The notes: generated by a model not told the origin, from the letters alone. Positions 46,638-55,753 are shown, numbered from the stretch's first letter. The stretch is 64,000 nucleotides of DNA from Paraburkholderia phenoliruptrix (GCF_019511605.1 NZ_JAEUAV010000001.1:248001-312000); one strand, 5' to 3'. Program-made: numbers and translations.

Positions 46638-47795
46638 ATGTCGCTTGCCGCTACCCTCGAGCCCCAGCATTGCCCGTTCGCTTTCGACGACGTGATCGAG
46701 GAAATCGCACAACGTCGCGAGGAATTCGAGCGCCTGTCGCATGTTCCGCGCGACGTCATCGAAAAGCTCAAACAGATCGGCATCTATCGCGCCGCAACGC
46801 CGAAGCGTTTTGGCGGCGACGCGCTTGCGCCCGGCGAATTTCTCGCGCTCATCGAACGCATTGCCACCGCCGATGGCTCGGCGGCATGGGTCGCGAGTTT
46901 CGGCTCGGCAAATATTTATCTGGCTGCGTTACCGCTTGCCACGCAAGCCGAGATCTACGCAGACGGGCCCGATCAGGTCTTCGCGGGCGGCCTCTTTCCC
47001 GTGCAACAAGCGACCCTCGAAGCGAACGGCTATCGCGTCGACGGCACGTGGAAATTCGCGAGCGGTTGCAAGGGCGCAGACTGGCTCGGCGTGGGAATCA
47101 GCGCAGGCGGCACGCCGGGCGAGGCGCCGGGCAAGCCGCGCACGGCGGTGTTCAGGCCGCAGCAGGTGAAGATTGTCGAGAACTGGAACGTGGTCGGTAT
47201 GCAAGGCACTGGCAGCCACGATCTGCGTGTGAAGAACCAGTGGGTGCCGCAAGAATGGACGTTCGTGCGCGGCGGCACGCCAACCGTGCACGAACCGCTC
47301 TACCGCTATCCGACCATTGCATATGCCGCGCAAGTGCTGGCCGTCGTGAACCTCGGCCTTGCGCGCGCCGCGCTGGACGTCGCAAACAACATGGCGGGCG
47401 GCCGCAAAACGACCACAGGCGCGCCACAGCTCGCGGATCGCGCGTATTACCGCATCGAGCTTGCAAAAGCCGAAGCGCAATTGCGTTCGGCACGCGCCTT
47501 TTTCTATGAATCGACCGACAGCGTATGGCAATCCATTCTCGCCGGCAACGATGTGACGCCGGAGCAGGTCAGCCTGCTGCGCCTCTGTGCGACGCAAATT
47601 GCCCGTGAAGGCGCGGACGTGGTGAACCGGGCGTACCGGCTGGGCGGGACGATGGCGATCTATCGCAATCATCCGCTGCAACGGCTCGTGCGCGACGCGA
47701 TGGTCGTCACGCAGCACGCTTTTCTCGGCGAGGGCAACTACGACGGCGCGGGTGCCGTATTCGTCGGCGTTCAGCCCATTCCCGGCTATCTGTGA
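46638..47795 (+). CDS. iacA: IAA flavin monooxygenase (acyl-CoA dehydrogenase fold), second copy
   Basis: A 385-residue flavoprotein like IacA, reported to hydroxylate the indole ring of IAA with reduced flavin from IacG. Motifs shared with the copy at 37677-38870 include SHVPRDVIEKLKQIGIYRAA, RFGGDALAPGEF and ASGCKGADWLGVGI. AGGAG lies 7 nt before the ATG. Its place directly before iacB and iacI makes it the likely true iacA. Confidence 0.9.
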   Translation: MSLAATLEPQHCPFAFDDVIEEIAQRREEFERLSHVPRDVIEKLKQIGIYRAATPKRFGGDALAPGEFLALIERIATADGSAAWVASFGSANIYLAALPLATQAEIYADGPDQVFAGGLFPVQQATLEANGYRVDGTWKFASGCKGADWLGVGISAGGTPGEAPGKPRTAVFRPQQVKIVENWNVVGMQGTGSHDLRVKNQWVPQEWTFVRGGTPTVHEPLYRYPTIAYAAQVLAVVNLGLARAALDVANNMAGGRKTTTGAPQLADRAYYRIELAKAEAQLRSARAFFYESTDSVWQSILAGNDVTPEQVSLLRLCATQIAREGADVVNRAYRLGGTMAIYRNHPLQRLVRDAMVVTQHAFLGEGNYDGAGAVFVGVQPIPGYL

Positions 47796-47828
47796 CCAAC
47801 ACATCCGATCGAACAAGGAAGAAGCATC

Positions 47829-48206
47829 ATGACAGATACTCGAAACCTGCCCTTGCGCGTGTTGTTCTGCTGCGGCGTCACGCAGAATTTCTTCGACCTG
47901 CCCCGCGAGCAGATTGGCGAGGTGTGGCAGGCCTACGGCAAGATGCTCGATGCGATCGAAGCCATGCCCAACGTGCGCGTGCTCGGCGTAATGGATGACG
48001 ACCGGCTCGTCGTCGGCAACGCCGACGGTGCACCGTGGACCTTCTACATCATGGCCGACGTGGCCAATTTCGACACGGCAGTTGCGGTCTGCAATCTGTA
48101 TCGCACCACGCCCGTGGGTCAGTACAACCTCTGGCGTTACGGCAAGATCGAGGCTCGCGTGGGTCGCGCGCTGACGGTTCCGCCTGTCGCTGTCGCGAAT
48201 GCGTGA
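47829..48206 (+). CDS. iacB: IacB-like small protein
   Basis: A 125-residue protein matching in size and position the small IacB proteins of iac clusters (dimeric alpha-beta-barrel type; function unclear). Features are FCCGVTQNFFDLPREQ, an acidic loop MDDDRLVVGN and NLYRTTPVGQYNLWRY. AAGGAAG lies about 7 nt before the ATG. It lies 33 bp after iacA and a few bases before iacI. Confidence 0.82.
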   Translation: MTDTRNLPLRVLFCCGVTQNFFDLPREQIGEVWQAYGKMLDAIEAMPNVRVLGVMDDDRLVVGNADGAPWTFYIMADVANFDTAVAVCNLYRTTPVGQYNLWRYGKIEARVGRALTVPPVAVANA

Positions 48207-48210
48207 AGCC

Positions 48211-48726
48211 ATGAGCAACGAGATCATCGAACGCCTGCAGGCCCGTCTGCGTTTGCTGGAAGCGCAGAACGCCGTGCGCAAAACCGTCGCGCGCTACATG
48301 GCGCTGTGCGACGTGCCCGCCCGCATGTTCGAAGGCGAATCGCTCGCGGCGCTCTTTAGCGAAGACGCCGTGTGGGAAGGCATCGGCCCGCAATATGCAA
48401 ACAGGTTCGGCCGCTTGCAGGGACCGTCCGATATCGTCGCGATGCTGCAACGATACCTTCCGCCCACGCGGCACTTCTCGACCAACGTGCATTTCCTGAC
48501 GAGCGAGCACATCGAAGTTCATGGCAATACGGCGCAAGGCCGCTGGATCATGCTGCAAGCGTCCGCTTATGTGGACGCGGGCGCCGAACTTATCGCGGCG
48601 CGGCTCGAGATAGATTTCCGGCCGTCGTCGAGCGATGAAGACGTCTGGCTGATTCAACACTTTCGCACCGAACGTCTCTTCGATGCGCCGTGGCACGTCA
48701 ATCCCGCCCAAGGAGTTCGCGCATGA
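48211..48726 (+). CDS. iacI: SnoaL-like protein IacI
   Basis: A 171-residue protein with the nuclear-transport-factor-2/SnoaL fold (RKTVARYMALCDVP, EDAVWEGIGPQYANRFGRLQG, GRWIMLQASAY). IacI proteins of this kind occur in iac clusters with unclear function. Start may be the ATG at 48199 inside the iacB stop region or the one at 48211. Its stop overlaps iacH as ATGA. Confidence 0.83.
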   Translation: MSNEIIERLQARLRLLEAQNAVRKTVARYMALCDVPARMFEGESLAALFSEDAVWEGIGPQYANRFGRLQGPSDIVAMLQRYLPPTRHFSTNVHFLTSEHIEVHGNTAQGRWIMLQASAYVDAGAELIAARLEIDFRPSSSDEDVWLIQHFRTERLFDAPWHVNPAQGVRA

Positions 48727-49865
48727 GCGCCTTTCTGCAAGAGTTCGACCTTGTCGCGCATGCACGAGCGGACGCGCCGACCATTGCGATCAAGGACAGC
48801 ATCGACATAGCCGGCTACGCGACGACTGCCGCGAGCCGCGCACTTGCCGATGCCCCGCCCGCCACGCGCCATGCGGATGTCGTGCAGCGCCTGCTCGACG
48901 CGGGCTGGCGCATTACCGGCAAGACCAACATGCACGAGCTCGCGTTCGGCATGACAGGCATCAACGATTTCTGCGGAACACCGCCCAATCCGCAGGATGC
49001 CGCACGCATTCCGGGCGGCTCGTCGAGCGGGTCTGCATCCGCGGTGGGATTGCGTCTTGTCGATGCGGCACTCGGCACCGATACGGGCGGCTCGGTGCGC
49101 GGCCCCGCCGCATGCTGTGGCGTGATCGGCCTGAAGCCGACATTCGGGCGCGTCTCGCGTGAAGGCGTGGCGCCACGTATCACGACACTCGATTGTGTGG
49201 GGCCGTTTGCCCGCGACATGAACACCATCGTCGACGTGATGCAGGCAATCGACCCGTCGTTCCAGCACAACCGCGCGCGCGGCGATGCAGCGATCCTCCG
49301 CATTGCCATGCCCGATGTCGAAGCAGACGACGCGATCAGAAACGCGGTCGCGGCTGCCGTGGTACGTAGCGGACTTTCATCGCGCAACGTAAGGCTCGCA
49401 GCCATGCGCGATGCGTTTACGGCCGGGCTCGGCGTCATCAATGCGGAAACGTGGCGCGCGTTCGGCCATCTCGTCGACAGCGGCAAACTCGGCGCGGACA
49501 TCGAAGCCCGCTTGCGCGCCGCTGCGAACACCACGGCGTCCGATCTCGACTCTGCCGAGCGCATTCGCCGCGCGTTCACAGACGAAGTGGATAGCGTGCT
49601 GCAACACGCCGATGTGCTGGTCCTGCCGACCATGCCCTCTGTGCCGATCACGATCGAGGCGGCACGCGCGGGCACCTCGGTCATCGCCATGTCGTCGCTG
49701 ATTCGCCCGTTCAATCTCAGCGGACATCCGGCGTTGACGCTGCCTGTTTCGATCGAAGGCACATCACTGAAGGCGGGATTGCAGATTGTCGGCCGCAAGG
49801 GCGAGGACGAGACGGTTTGCGCCGTCGCCGCTCACATTGAAGCGATGCTCGCTTCGAACGCGTAA
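48723..49865 (+). CDS. iacH: Amidase-signature enzyme IacH
   Basis: A 380-residue amidase-signature hydrolase. The Ser-cisSer-Lys triad is visible: Lys24 in AIKDSID, the Gly/Ser-rich GGSSSGSAS, and Ser in TDTGGSVRGPA. In iac pathways it is thought to cleave a ring-opened amide or ester intermediate. The C-terminal part contains VLPTMPSVP and SLIRPFNLSGHPALTLP, both typical. ATGA overlap with iacI suggests coupled translation. Confidence 0.9.
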   Translation: MSAFLQEFDLVAHARADAPTIAIKDSIDIAGYATTAASRALADAPPATRHADVVQRLLDAGWRITGKTNMHELAFGMTGINDFCGTPPNPQDAARIPGGSSSGSASAVGLRLVDAALGTDTGGSVRGPAACCGVIGLKPTFGRVSREGVAPRITTLDCVGPFARDMNTIVDVMQAIDPSFQHNRARGDAAILRIAMPDVEADDAIRNAVAAAVVRSGLSSRNVRLAAMRDAFTAGLGVINAETWRAFGHLVDSGKLGADIEARLRAAANTTASDLDSAERIRRAFTDEVDSVLQHADVLVLPTMPSVPITIEAARAGTSVIAMSSLIRPFNLSGHPALTLPVSIEGTSLKAGLQIVGRKGEDETVCAVAAHIEAMLASNA

Positions 49866-49880
49866 AGAGGACTCGACGCT

Positions 49881-50624
49881 ATGGCAAAGAGAGTTGTGCT
49901 CGTAACGGGCGCCGCCCGCGGCTTGGGCGAAGCGGTTGCACGGCGCTTTCATGACGCGGGCTACAAAGTCGCACTTGGCGATATTGCCGTGGATGCCGCG
50001 CACGCGCTTGCGCGTGAGCTGAGCCACGACGGTTCGAGCGCATTTGCGATCAAGCTCGACGTTACATCGAAGGCCGATTTCGGCGCCGCGCGCGATGCGC
50101 TGCTCGAGCGCTGGGGCGCTATCGACGCGCTCGTGAACAATGCGGGTGCATCGAAGGTCGTGCCCGTCATGGAGATTACCGCCGAGCAGTTCGACGAGGT
50201 CATCGGCATCAATCTGCGCAGCGTGCTGTTCGGCTGTCAGGTGTTCGGCCAGTACTTCGCGACGCAGGGGGCGGGGCGCATCGTGAACATTGCATCGCTT
50301 GCGGGACAGAACGGCGGCTCCGCTACCGGCGCGCACTATGCCGCGGCCAAGGGCGGCGCCATCACGCTCACCAAGGTTTTTGCGCGCGACCTCGCCGCAC
50401 ACGGCGTGACGGTGAATGCCATTTCGCCGGGCCCGCTCGATCTGCCCATCGTGCATGAGAGCGTGCCGCCGGATAGGCTGAAAAACGTCATTGCCGGCAT
50501 TCCAGTCGGGCGCCTCGGCTCGGCCAGCTACGTGGCGGAGGTCGCCGTGATGCTCGCATCCGCCGATGCCTATTTCGCCAACGGCGCGTGCTGGGATATC
50601 AACGGCGGCCTTTTCATGCGCTAG
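49881..50624 (+). CDS. iacE: Short-chain dehydrogenase/reductase IacE
   Basis: A 247-residue classical SDR with the cofactor loop TGAARGLG (Gly10, Gly14, Gly16), NNAG, the active-site Tyr and Lys in YAAAK, and the upstream Ser in ASLAGQNGGS. It is reported to act together with IacA on early IAA intermediates. It begins 15 bp after iacH; AGAGGA lies about 9 nt before the ATG. Confidence 0.9.
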   Translation: MAKRVVLVTGAARGLGEAVARRFHDAGYKVALGDIAVDAAHALARELSHDGSSAFAIKLDVTSKADFGAARDALLERWGAIDALVNNAGASKVVPVMEITAEQFDEVIGINLRSVLFGCQVFGQYFATQGAGRIVNIASLAGQNGGSATGAHYAAAKGGAITLTKVFARDLAAHGVTVNAISPGPLDLPIVHESVPPDRLKNVIAGIPVGRLGSASYVAEVAVMLASADAYFANGACWDINGGLFMR

Positions 50625-50638
50625 GTGACGGACGGTCC

Positions 50639-50716
50639 GCTCATTGGCCGCGCTCATTGGCCCCGCTCATTCGCCGCGCTCATTCGCCGCGCTCATGCGG
50701 CGCGCTCCTGCGGCGC
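50639..50716. repeat. Six 13-bp tandem units between iacE and iacG
   Basis: Units GCTCATTGGCCGC, with one to five changes, run six times in exact 13-bp register across 50639-50716. Because 13 is not a multiple of 3, they do not encode a repeat peptide. They lie inside the 182-bp gap before iacG. Confidence 0.9.
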
Positions 50717-50806
50717 GTCCCACACCTGAAGCACGTCGCGCACGAGCGTAGCGATCGACACCGCGCTCTTACTGAATGACTGATCAAGTCCGGAGGCACA
50801 ATCATC

Positions 50807-51352
50807 ATGTCAACTGAATCCACGCCCGTTCACACGGGAATCGATCCTTTGCGTCAGCAGTTCCGCCAGGCAATGGCGCATCTTGGCGCAGCGGTGAACG
50901 TCATCACCACGGCGGGCGTGCACGGACGCTGCGGCATCACCGCAAGTGCCGTGTGCTCCGTGACCGATACGCCGCCGACGCTGCTCGTGTGTCTTAACCG
51001 CTCGAGCGCGATGCATGCCGTGTTCGACGGCAATCGCAACGTGTGCGTCAACGTACTGCCGGCGAGCCTCGAGAACATTGCACGGCACTTCGCAGGCATG
51101 ACCGGATTGTCGATGGAAGAGCGCTTTCAGCTGCCGGTCTGGGACGAGGGCGACAATGGCGTGCCCGTTTTGCGCGGCGCGCTCGCGAGTTTGCAAGGCA
51201 CCATAGTGGAGGCGAAAGATGTCGGTTCGCACGCGGTGATGTTCGTCGAAACCCACGAAATCAGGGTGCGCAGCGACGGCGACAGCCTGATCTACTTCGA
51301 CCGGAACTTCCACCGCGTGCCGCGAGCGTGGAAGGCGGCGGCCGGCCAGTGA
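50807..51352 (+). CDS. iacG: Flavin reductase-like protein IacG
   Basis: A 181-residue protein of the flavin-reductase-like domain (HpaC type): FRQAMAHLGAAVNVITTAG, GITASAVCSVTDTPPTLLVCLN and NVLP. It would supply reduced FAD/FMN to the IacA-type monooxygenases. GGAGG lies 10 nt before the ATG. It is the last gene of the island. Confidence 0.9.
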   Translation: MSTESTPVHTGIDPLRQQFRQAMAHLGAAVNVITTAGVHGRCGITASAVCSVTDTPPTLLVCLNRSSAMHAVFDGNRNVCVNVLPASLENIARHFAGMTGLSMEERFQLPVWDEGDNGVPVLRGALASLQGTIVEAKDVGSHAVMFVETHEIRVRSDGDSLIYFDRNFHRVPRAWKAAAGQ

Positions 51353-51372
51353 GCGCGGCGCGCCAAGCCGCC

Positions 51373-51388
51373 AGAAGCGCGCGCTTCT
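51373..51388. other. 16-bp perfect palindrome between iacG and the protease gene
   Basis: AGAAGCGCGCGCTTCT lies in the 51-bp gap between convergent genes. It could form a hairpin that ends transcription in both directions, but there is no T run. Confidence 0.35.
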
Positions 51389-51403
51389 GTGCGCTCGCTT
51401 GCC

Positions 51404-53086
51404 CTATCTGAGATCGACCGTGACGAAGCGCCGTGCATGATTGCGCTGCACCAGCAACGCGGCCTGCCTGCCCGCGCCTGCCGCGAGCGACGCGAGTTCG
51501 TCCTGCGACGCGACCAGCGTGCCGTTTAACGACAGCACGACATCGCCCGGCTTGATGCCGACAGCGGCAGCCGTCCCCGATACCTGGTCCACCATCAGAC
51601 CTTGAGGCAGGTCCAAGGTGCGCCGCTCGTCATCGGTCAGAGGATGCATTGCGAGGCCCAGACGATCGAGCCCATGACGCTGCCGCGACCCCGCCTCCGA
51701 GCGCGGGCCGGCAACGCCGCCCGCCGCTGCATTCACCTGTTGCGACGTAGGCCCCGTATTCACCATCACTGTCATCTGTTTGCGCTCGCGTATCAGCCTG
51801 AGCGGCACGCTCTTGCGGTTCTGCAAGTCGAGGTTGTGTGCGCTCAGATCAGCAGCGTGGTCGATAGGCCGGTCCGCTAGCTGCACGATTACGTCGCCAG
51901 TTTTCAGGTTGCTCGCCGCGGCCGGGCTGCCCGGCTCGACCGCGGTCACGAGCGCGCCCGCCGCGCTGGGCAGACCGAACGCGCTTGCCAGATTCGCATC
52001 GACGTCCTGCGCCTGTATGCCCAGATTGCCATGTGCGGGACCTTGCGCGCCTTGCGGTGCGGCCTCGCTCTCTTCCACCCGTTGCGCCTGTTGCACCTGT
52101 TGCGCCTGCTCCTGCAACTGAGAGCGCAGCTTGTCCGCCATGTTGATCGGGATCGCGAAGGTCAGGCTGTGCAGGCGATCGCTGTCCGCATACACCTGCA
52201 CGTCAATGCCCACCACCTCACCAGCGCGATTGAACACGGGGCCGCCCGAATTGTCGGGATTCAGCGACACGTCTGTCTGAAAGAACGGGAAGGTGCTGCC
52301 GTCGGCGAGCGTGCGCGAAGTCGCGCTGACAATGCCCGCCGTGACCGTGTTCTGGTAGCTGTCCGGCGAACCGATGGTCAACACCTGTTCACCCACGCGC
52401 ACGCGGCTTGCATCGCCGAGCCTGACGGTGGGCAGGTTGGCCGCGTCGATCTGCAGCATGGCGATGTCGCTTTGCGGGTCGACGGCCAGAACCTTCGCAT
52501 TGAACTCGCGCCTGTCGGTCAGGCGCACGCTCGCTTCGTCCGCCTCGCCGATCACATGGGCGGTCGTCAGAATGAGACCGTCCGGGCTCACGATAAAGCC
52601 CGATCCCACGCCCGACATCGCGCGCGGCATAACGCCCTGACTGTCTTGCGATTGCGGCACGGCCTGCCTGAAGAACGGCACGATGGGGTCGTCATGCTCT
52701 ATCACGTCCGCGCTCAGCGCCGAAGCGGGTGCGCCGCCCGCCGCAGCATTGAACGGCACTGTCGCGCGGATATGCACGACGGCCGGCCCGTAACGCGCGA
52801 CGATCGCAGAAAAGTCGATTGGCGCCGCCATCGCGGCGCTCGTCGCGCGCTTCGCTCTTGCTGGTGCAACAGGAGCTGCCGGCCACGACGACGCTGGAGG
52901 ACCCGATTGAGAAGCGGCGGGCGGCGCAACGCCGGAAGCGGCCGCCGGTGACGTGGCGACTGCCGCTGCGTTGGCGATCGGACCTACTGTCAGACATGCG
53001 GCGGGCACGGCAAGGCAGAACCCGGCCAGAGAGCGGATCGAGCGGATGGACCGGACCGAGCGGCCCGGTTGGATCAGCTTGGACAC
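51404..53086 (-). CDS. DegP/DegQ-like periplasmic serine protease
   Basis: A 560-residue trypsin-like protease with two PDZ domains. The signal sequence (residues about 18-42) ends in a low-complexity Ala/Pro linker. The triad is His in LTTAHV, Asp in SDIAML and Ser in DNSGGPV; the residue before NSGG is Asp instead of the near-universal Gly. PDZ1 is near residues 355-445 and PDZ2 near 465-550. A Gln/Val-rich coiled segment precedes PDZ1. GTG at 53086 is preceded by GGAGG with 6 nt spacing. Confidence 0.92.
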   Translation of the reverse strand: MSKLIQPGRSVRSIRSIRSLAGFCLAVPAACLTVGPIANAAAVATSPAAASGVAPPAASQSGPPASSWPAAPVAPARAKRATSAAMAAPIDFSAIVARYGPAVVHIRATVPFNAAAGGAPASALSADVIEHDDPIVPFFRQAVPQSQDSQGVMPRAMSGVGSGFIVSPDGLILTTAHVIGEADEASVRLTDRREFNAKVLAVDPQSDIAMLQIDAANLPTVRLGDASRVRVGEQVLTIGSPDSYQNTVTAGIVSATSRTLADGSTFPFFQTDVSLNPDNSGGPVFNRAGEVVGIDVQVYADSDRLHSLTFAIPINMADKLRSQLQEQAQQVQQAQRVEESEAAPQGAQGPAHGNLGIQAQDVDANLASAFGLPSAAGALVTAVEPGSPAAASNLKTGDVIVQLADRPIDHAADLSAHNLDLQNRKSVPLRLIRERKQMTVMVNTGPTSQQVNAAAGGVAGPRSEAGSRQRHGLDRLGLAMHPLTDDERRTLDLPQGLMVDQVSGTAAAVGIKPGDVVLSLNGTLVASQDELASLAAGAGRQAALLVQRNHARRFVTVDLR

Positions 53087-53414
53087 AGCGCACCTCCCTT
53101 ATGCCTTGCACTGTGAAGACATATTTTTGCGCGTGACGGGGCCGAGGCATTCCAGTGCATTCGCGCGTTCGAATGCAACCCACCTGTTCCAGCCCGCCTG
53201 CTCTATTTATAGGAAAGGCGCGCGCAAATTGCAGCGAGTACAAATCCTGACCTGCATTCAGGCGGCGGCGCTCAGGCACGTGGACGGGTCGCATGCATCG
53301 CGATCCCATCGCATCTTTCGCGCGTAAGAATGCGGACGTGAGGCCGCGCTTTGAGCGGCGCCGCCGCCCCTGGTCGAATTGCGGGCCTTAAGGCCACCGC
53401 TCGCCACTCGCCGC
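53087..53414. other. Intergenic region, probable protease promoter
   Basis: About 330 bp between the kinase stop and the protease start, both leftward. The stretch near 53115-53130 is locally AT-rich and could be a -10 region, but no convincing sigma-E or sigma-32 pattern was found. No gene is supported. Confidence 0.35.
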
Positions 53415-54944
53415 TCAGGCTCGCAGCGCCTTCGCCAGATCGGCCAGGCGGTATGGCTTCTGCACAAAGATCACATCGCCCAGGCCGTTGCGTTCATCGC
53501 GCAGCGGAGCCGCCGAATAGCCTGACGTGAGCACCACCCTGATGGCCGGATACTCGGTGCGGACCAGACGTGCGAGTTCGAGCCCGCTGATACCGTGCGC
53601 CATCGTGATGTCGGTGAAGACAACGGCGATGTCGGTTCTTTCCCTGAGAATCTGCGCCGCCTCGGACGCGCTGCTCGCAGGCACCACTTCGTAGCCGATG
53701 CTCATCAACAGTTCCGACGCGACGCCGAGCACGTCGGGCTCGTCGTCGACGAGCAGAACCGTCTCGTGCTTCGCAACCTGCGGAGCGCTGACCGCAGCCT
53801 CCGGTTGCGCAAGCGGCAGATACAGGTCGACTTTCGTGCCCTTGCCCACTTCACTCGAGAGATGCACGTCGCCTCCCGACTGAGCGATGAAGCCATACAC
53901 CTGGCTCAGGCCGAGCCCTGTCCCCTTGCCCGGCTGCTTGGTGGTGAAGAACGGCTCGAACGCCTGCGCCAGCACGTCGGCAGGCATGCCGGTGCCGGTA
54001 TCCACAACCGAAATACGCACGTAGCGGCCGCCCGCCAGGCCCGGCGGCAAGTCGGCGTCCGACTGAACGGTGCCGGTGCCGATCGTCACCGTGCCGCCCG
54101 TCGGCATTGCGTCGACCGCGTTGACGACGAGATTGAGCAGCGCCGCCTCGAAACGCGCTGCGTCGACCAGTGCGAAGGTATCGCCGGGCTGGAGCGCAAG
54201 TTCGACCTTCGTGTTGCGGTTGCGCGCGCGCGAAAGCATGGGCGCGAACTCGCGAATCAATGCGTTGAGGTCGTGTACCTGCGCCTGCAATGGCTGCTGC
54301 CGCGCGAACGACAGCAACTGCTGCGTGAGCGAGGCGCCGCGGTCGATCGCCCTGCGCATGCCTTCAATCATCTTTCGCTCGATCCGCGTGCGCGACTGGA
54401 TGGCCAGCACCTCGAGCCCATTGGAGAGCACCGCCAGCAGATTGTTGAAGTCATGCGCGACGCCGCCCGTCAGGCGGCCGATGGCCTCCATTTTCTGCGC
54501 CTGGAACAACGCCGCATTGGCCTTCTCCAGCGCGGCGGCCGCCTGCTTGCGCTCTGTAATGTCGCGTGTCACCTTGGCGAATCCGACCAGCGAACCGGCC
54601 TCGTCGCGAATAGCATCCACCACCACGTGCGCCCAGAAGCGGCTACCGTCCTTGCGCACGCGCCAGCCTTCGCGCTCGGCACGGCCTTCTTTCGCCGCTG
54701 TTGCGAGAATCAGCGCGGGCACGCCGGCCGCCTTGTCTTCGTCCGAGTAAAAGCGCGAGAAATGCTCGCCGACGATTTCCGCCTGCCGATACCCTTTGAT
54801 CCGCTCCGCGCCGACGTTCCAACTAGTCACCACGCCCGCGGGCGACAGCATGAAGATCGCGTAGTCGGTCACGCCCTGAACAAGAATCCGGAACTGCTCC
54901 TCCGTTTCACGCGTCGCGTCCTGCCTGTTGTCATTCTGGCTCAT
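53415..54944 (-). CDS. PAS hybrid histidine kinase with C-terminal receiver
   Basis: A 509-residue soluble protein. PAS domain at about residues 20-140 (GVTDYAIFMLSPAGVVTSWNVGAERIKGY), then HisKA with GGVAHDFNNLLAVLSNGL, the H box of the HisKA_4 type. HATPase motifs are NLVVNAVDAMP, DTGTGMP and GTGLGLSQVYGF. The receiver at about 390-505 has FTDITMAHG with the phospho-Asp and FVQKPY with the Lys. ATG at 54944 was chosen; the frame continues to 55028 through an inverted repeat. A single-domain receiver gene is directly upstream. Confidence 0.88.
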   Translation of the reverse strand: MSQNDNRQDATRETEEQFRILVQGVTDYAIFMLSPAGVVTSWNVGAERIKGYRQAEIVGEHFSRFYSDEDKAAGVPALILATAAKEGRAEREGWRVRKDGSRFWAHVVVDAIRDEAGSLVGFAKVTRDITERKQAAAALEKANAALFQAQKMEAIGRLTGGVAHDFNNLLAVLSNGLEVLAIQSRTRIERKMIEGMRRAIDRGASLTQQLLSFARQQPLQAQVHDLNALIREFAPMLSRARNRNTKVELALQPGDTFALVDAARFEAALLNLVVNAVDAMPTGGTVTIGTGTVQSDADLPPGLAGGRYVRISVVDTGTGMPADVLAQAFEPFFTTKQPGKGTGLGLSQVYGFIAQSGGDVHLSSEVGKGTKVDLYLPLAQPEAAVSAPQVAKHETVLLVDDEPDVLGVASELLMSIGYEVVPASSASEAAQILRERTDIAVVFTDITMAHGISGLELARLVRTEYPAIRVVLTSGYSAAPLRDERNGLGDVIFVQKPYRLADLAKALRA

Positions 54945-54967
54945 GTTGGGGGTTGTTCCGGTGAGGT

Positions 54968-54998
54968 CGTAAAATGCACTTGCAACGCACATTTTACG
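54968..54998. promoter_or_regulatory. 31-bp inverted repeat upstream of the hybrid kinase
   Basis: Nine-base arms CGTAAAATG and CATTTTACG are perfect and 13 nt apart. The repeat starts 24 bp before the kinase ATG, in the 144-bp gap to the receiver gene. It could be an operator or an mRNA stem that affects translation. Confidence 0.5.
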
Positions 54999-55088
54999 CC
55001 GCACTATGCCGCCTGTTCCGCCGGGCATGGACCTATTGCCCTTGCGATGGTTGCTCGACGCAAAGAAGCGCTTAACCAGCTTGTGCCG

Positions 55089-55463
55089 TCAACCAGCCTT
55101 ACCCCTTTGTTCGACGGCGAGCTCGATCGAATCGAGCAACGCTTCTTCCGCGAACGGCTTGCGCAGAAAACTCACGGCGCCGTCGCGCAGGGCTCGCCGC
55201 ACCGTTTCTTCCTCGCCGTGCGCGGACATGAAAACCACCGGTATTGTCCTGTGCTGCTCTTTCAGTCGACGTTGCACTTCCAGCCCCTGCATGCCCTGCA
55301 TGCGAACGTCCAGCAACACGCACAGTGCATCGTCCGCGAGCGGCGACGCAAGAAAATCTTCGCCTGACGAAAACAGCATAGTGGTATATCCGACCGACTT
55401 CAGCAGATTGCCGATGCCGTTCCTTACCGAGGCGTCATCGTCGACGATGCAAATAAAGCTCAT
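55089..55463 (-). CDS. Single-domain response regulator (FixJ-type receiver)
   Basis: A 124-residue receiver without output domain: VDDDASVRNGIGNLL, phospho-Asp in VLLDVRMQGM, Ser in FMSAHGEE, and Lys in LRKPFAEE. The sequence resembles FixJ/TodT receivers whose LuxR domain is missing. ATG at 55463 has AGGGG 5 nt upstream; a longer start at 55508 is unlikely. It likely works with the hybrid kinase encoded next to it. Confidence 0.87.
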   Translation of the reverse strand: MSFICIVDDDASVRNGIGNLLKSVGYTTMLFSSGEDFLASPLADDALCVLLDVRMQGMQGLEVQRRLKEQHRTIPVVFMSAHGEEETVRRALRDGAVSFLRKPFAEEALLDSIELAVEQRGKAG

Positions 55464-55753
55464 AGCTGCCCCTACTCCCATTGCGCTTTCATTGCGCCGA
55501 CGCGGCATATCCGCTGTGTCTTCACAGTCATATTAATTGGGAAGACCGGGGCGAGCCATTATCCATAGGGATACGTTGACCGGCACGCGGTCGGCGCCGC
55601 CCGCCGCGCACGCGGCCCCCGAGGCGTGCGCGGGCTTTGCGGCCGCCATCCCGGCATGACACTAAAGTATGAGCCCCCATTCACGCAGGCCAACGCTCGA
55701 GCCGCTGGTGTCGACCCGCTAGCGCATCCGACATGCACGAAGCGCGGACAATG

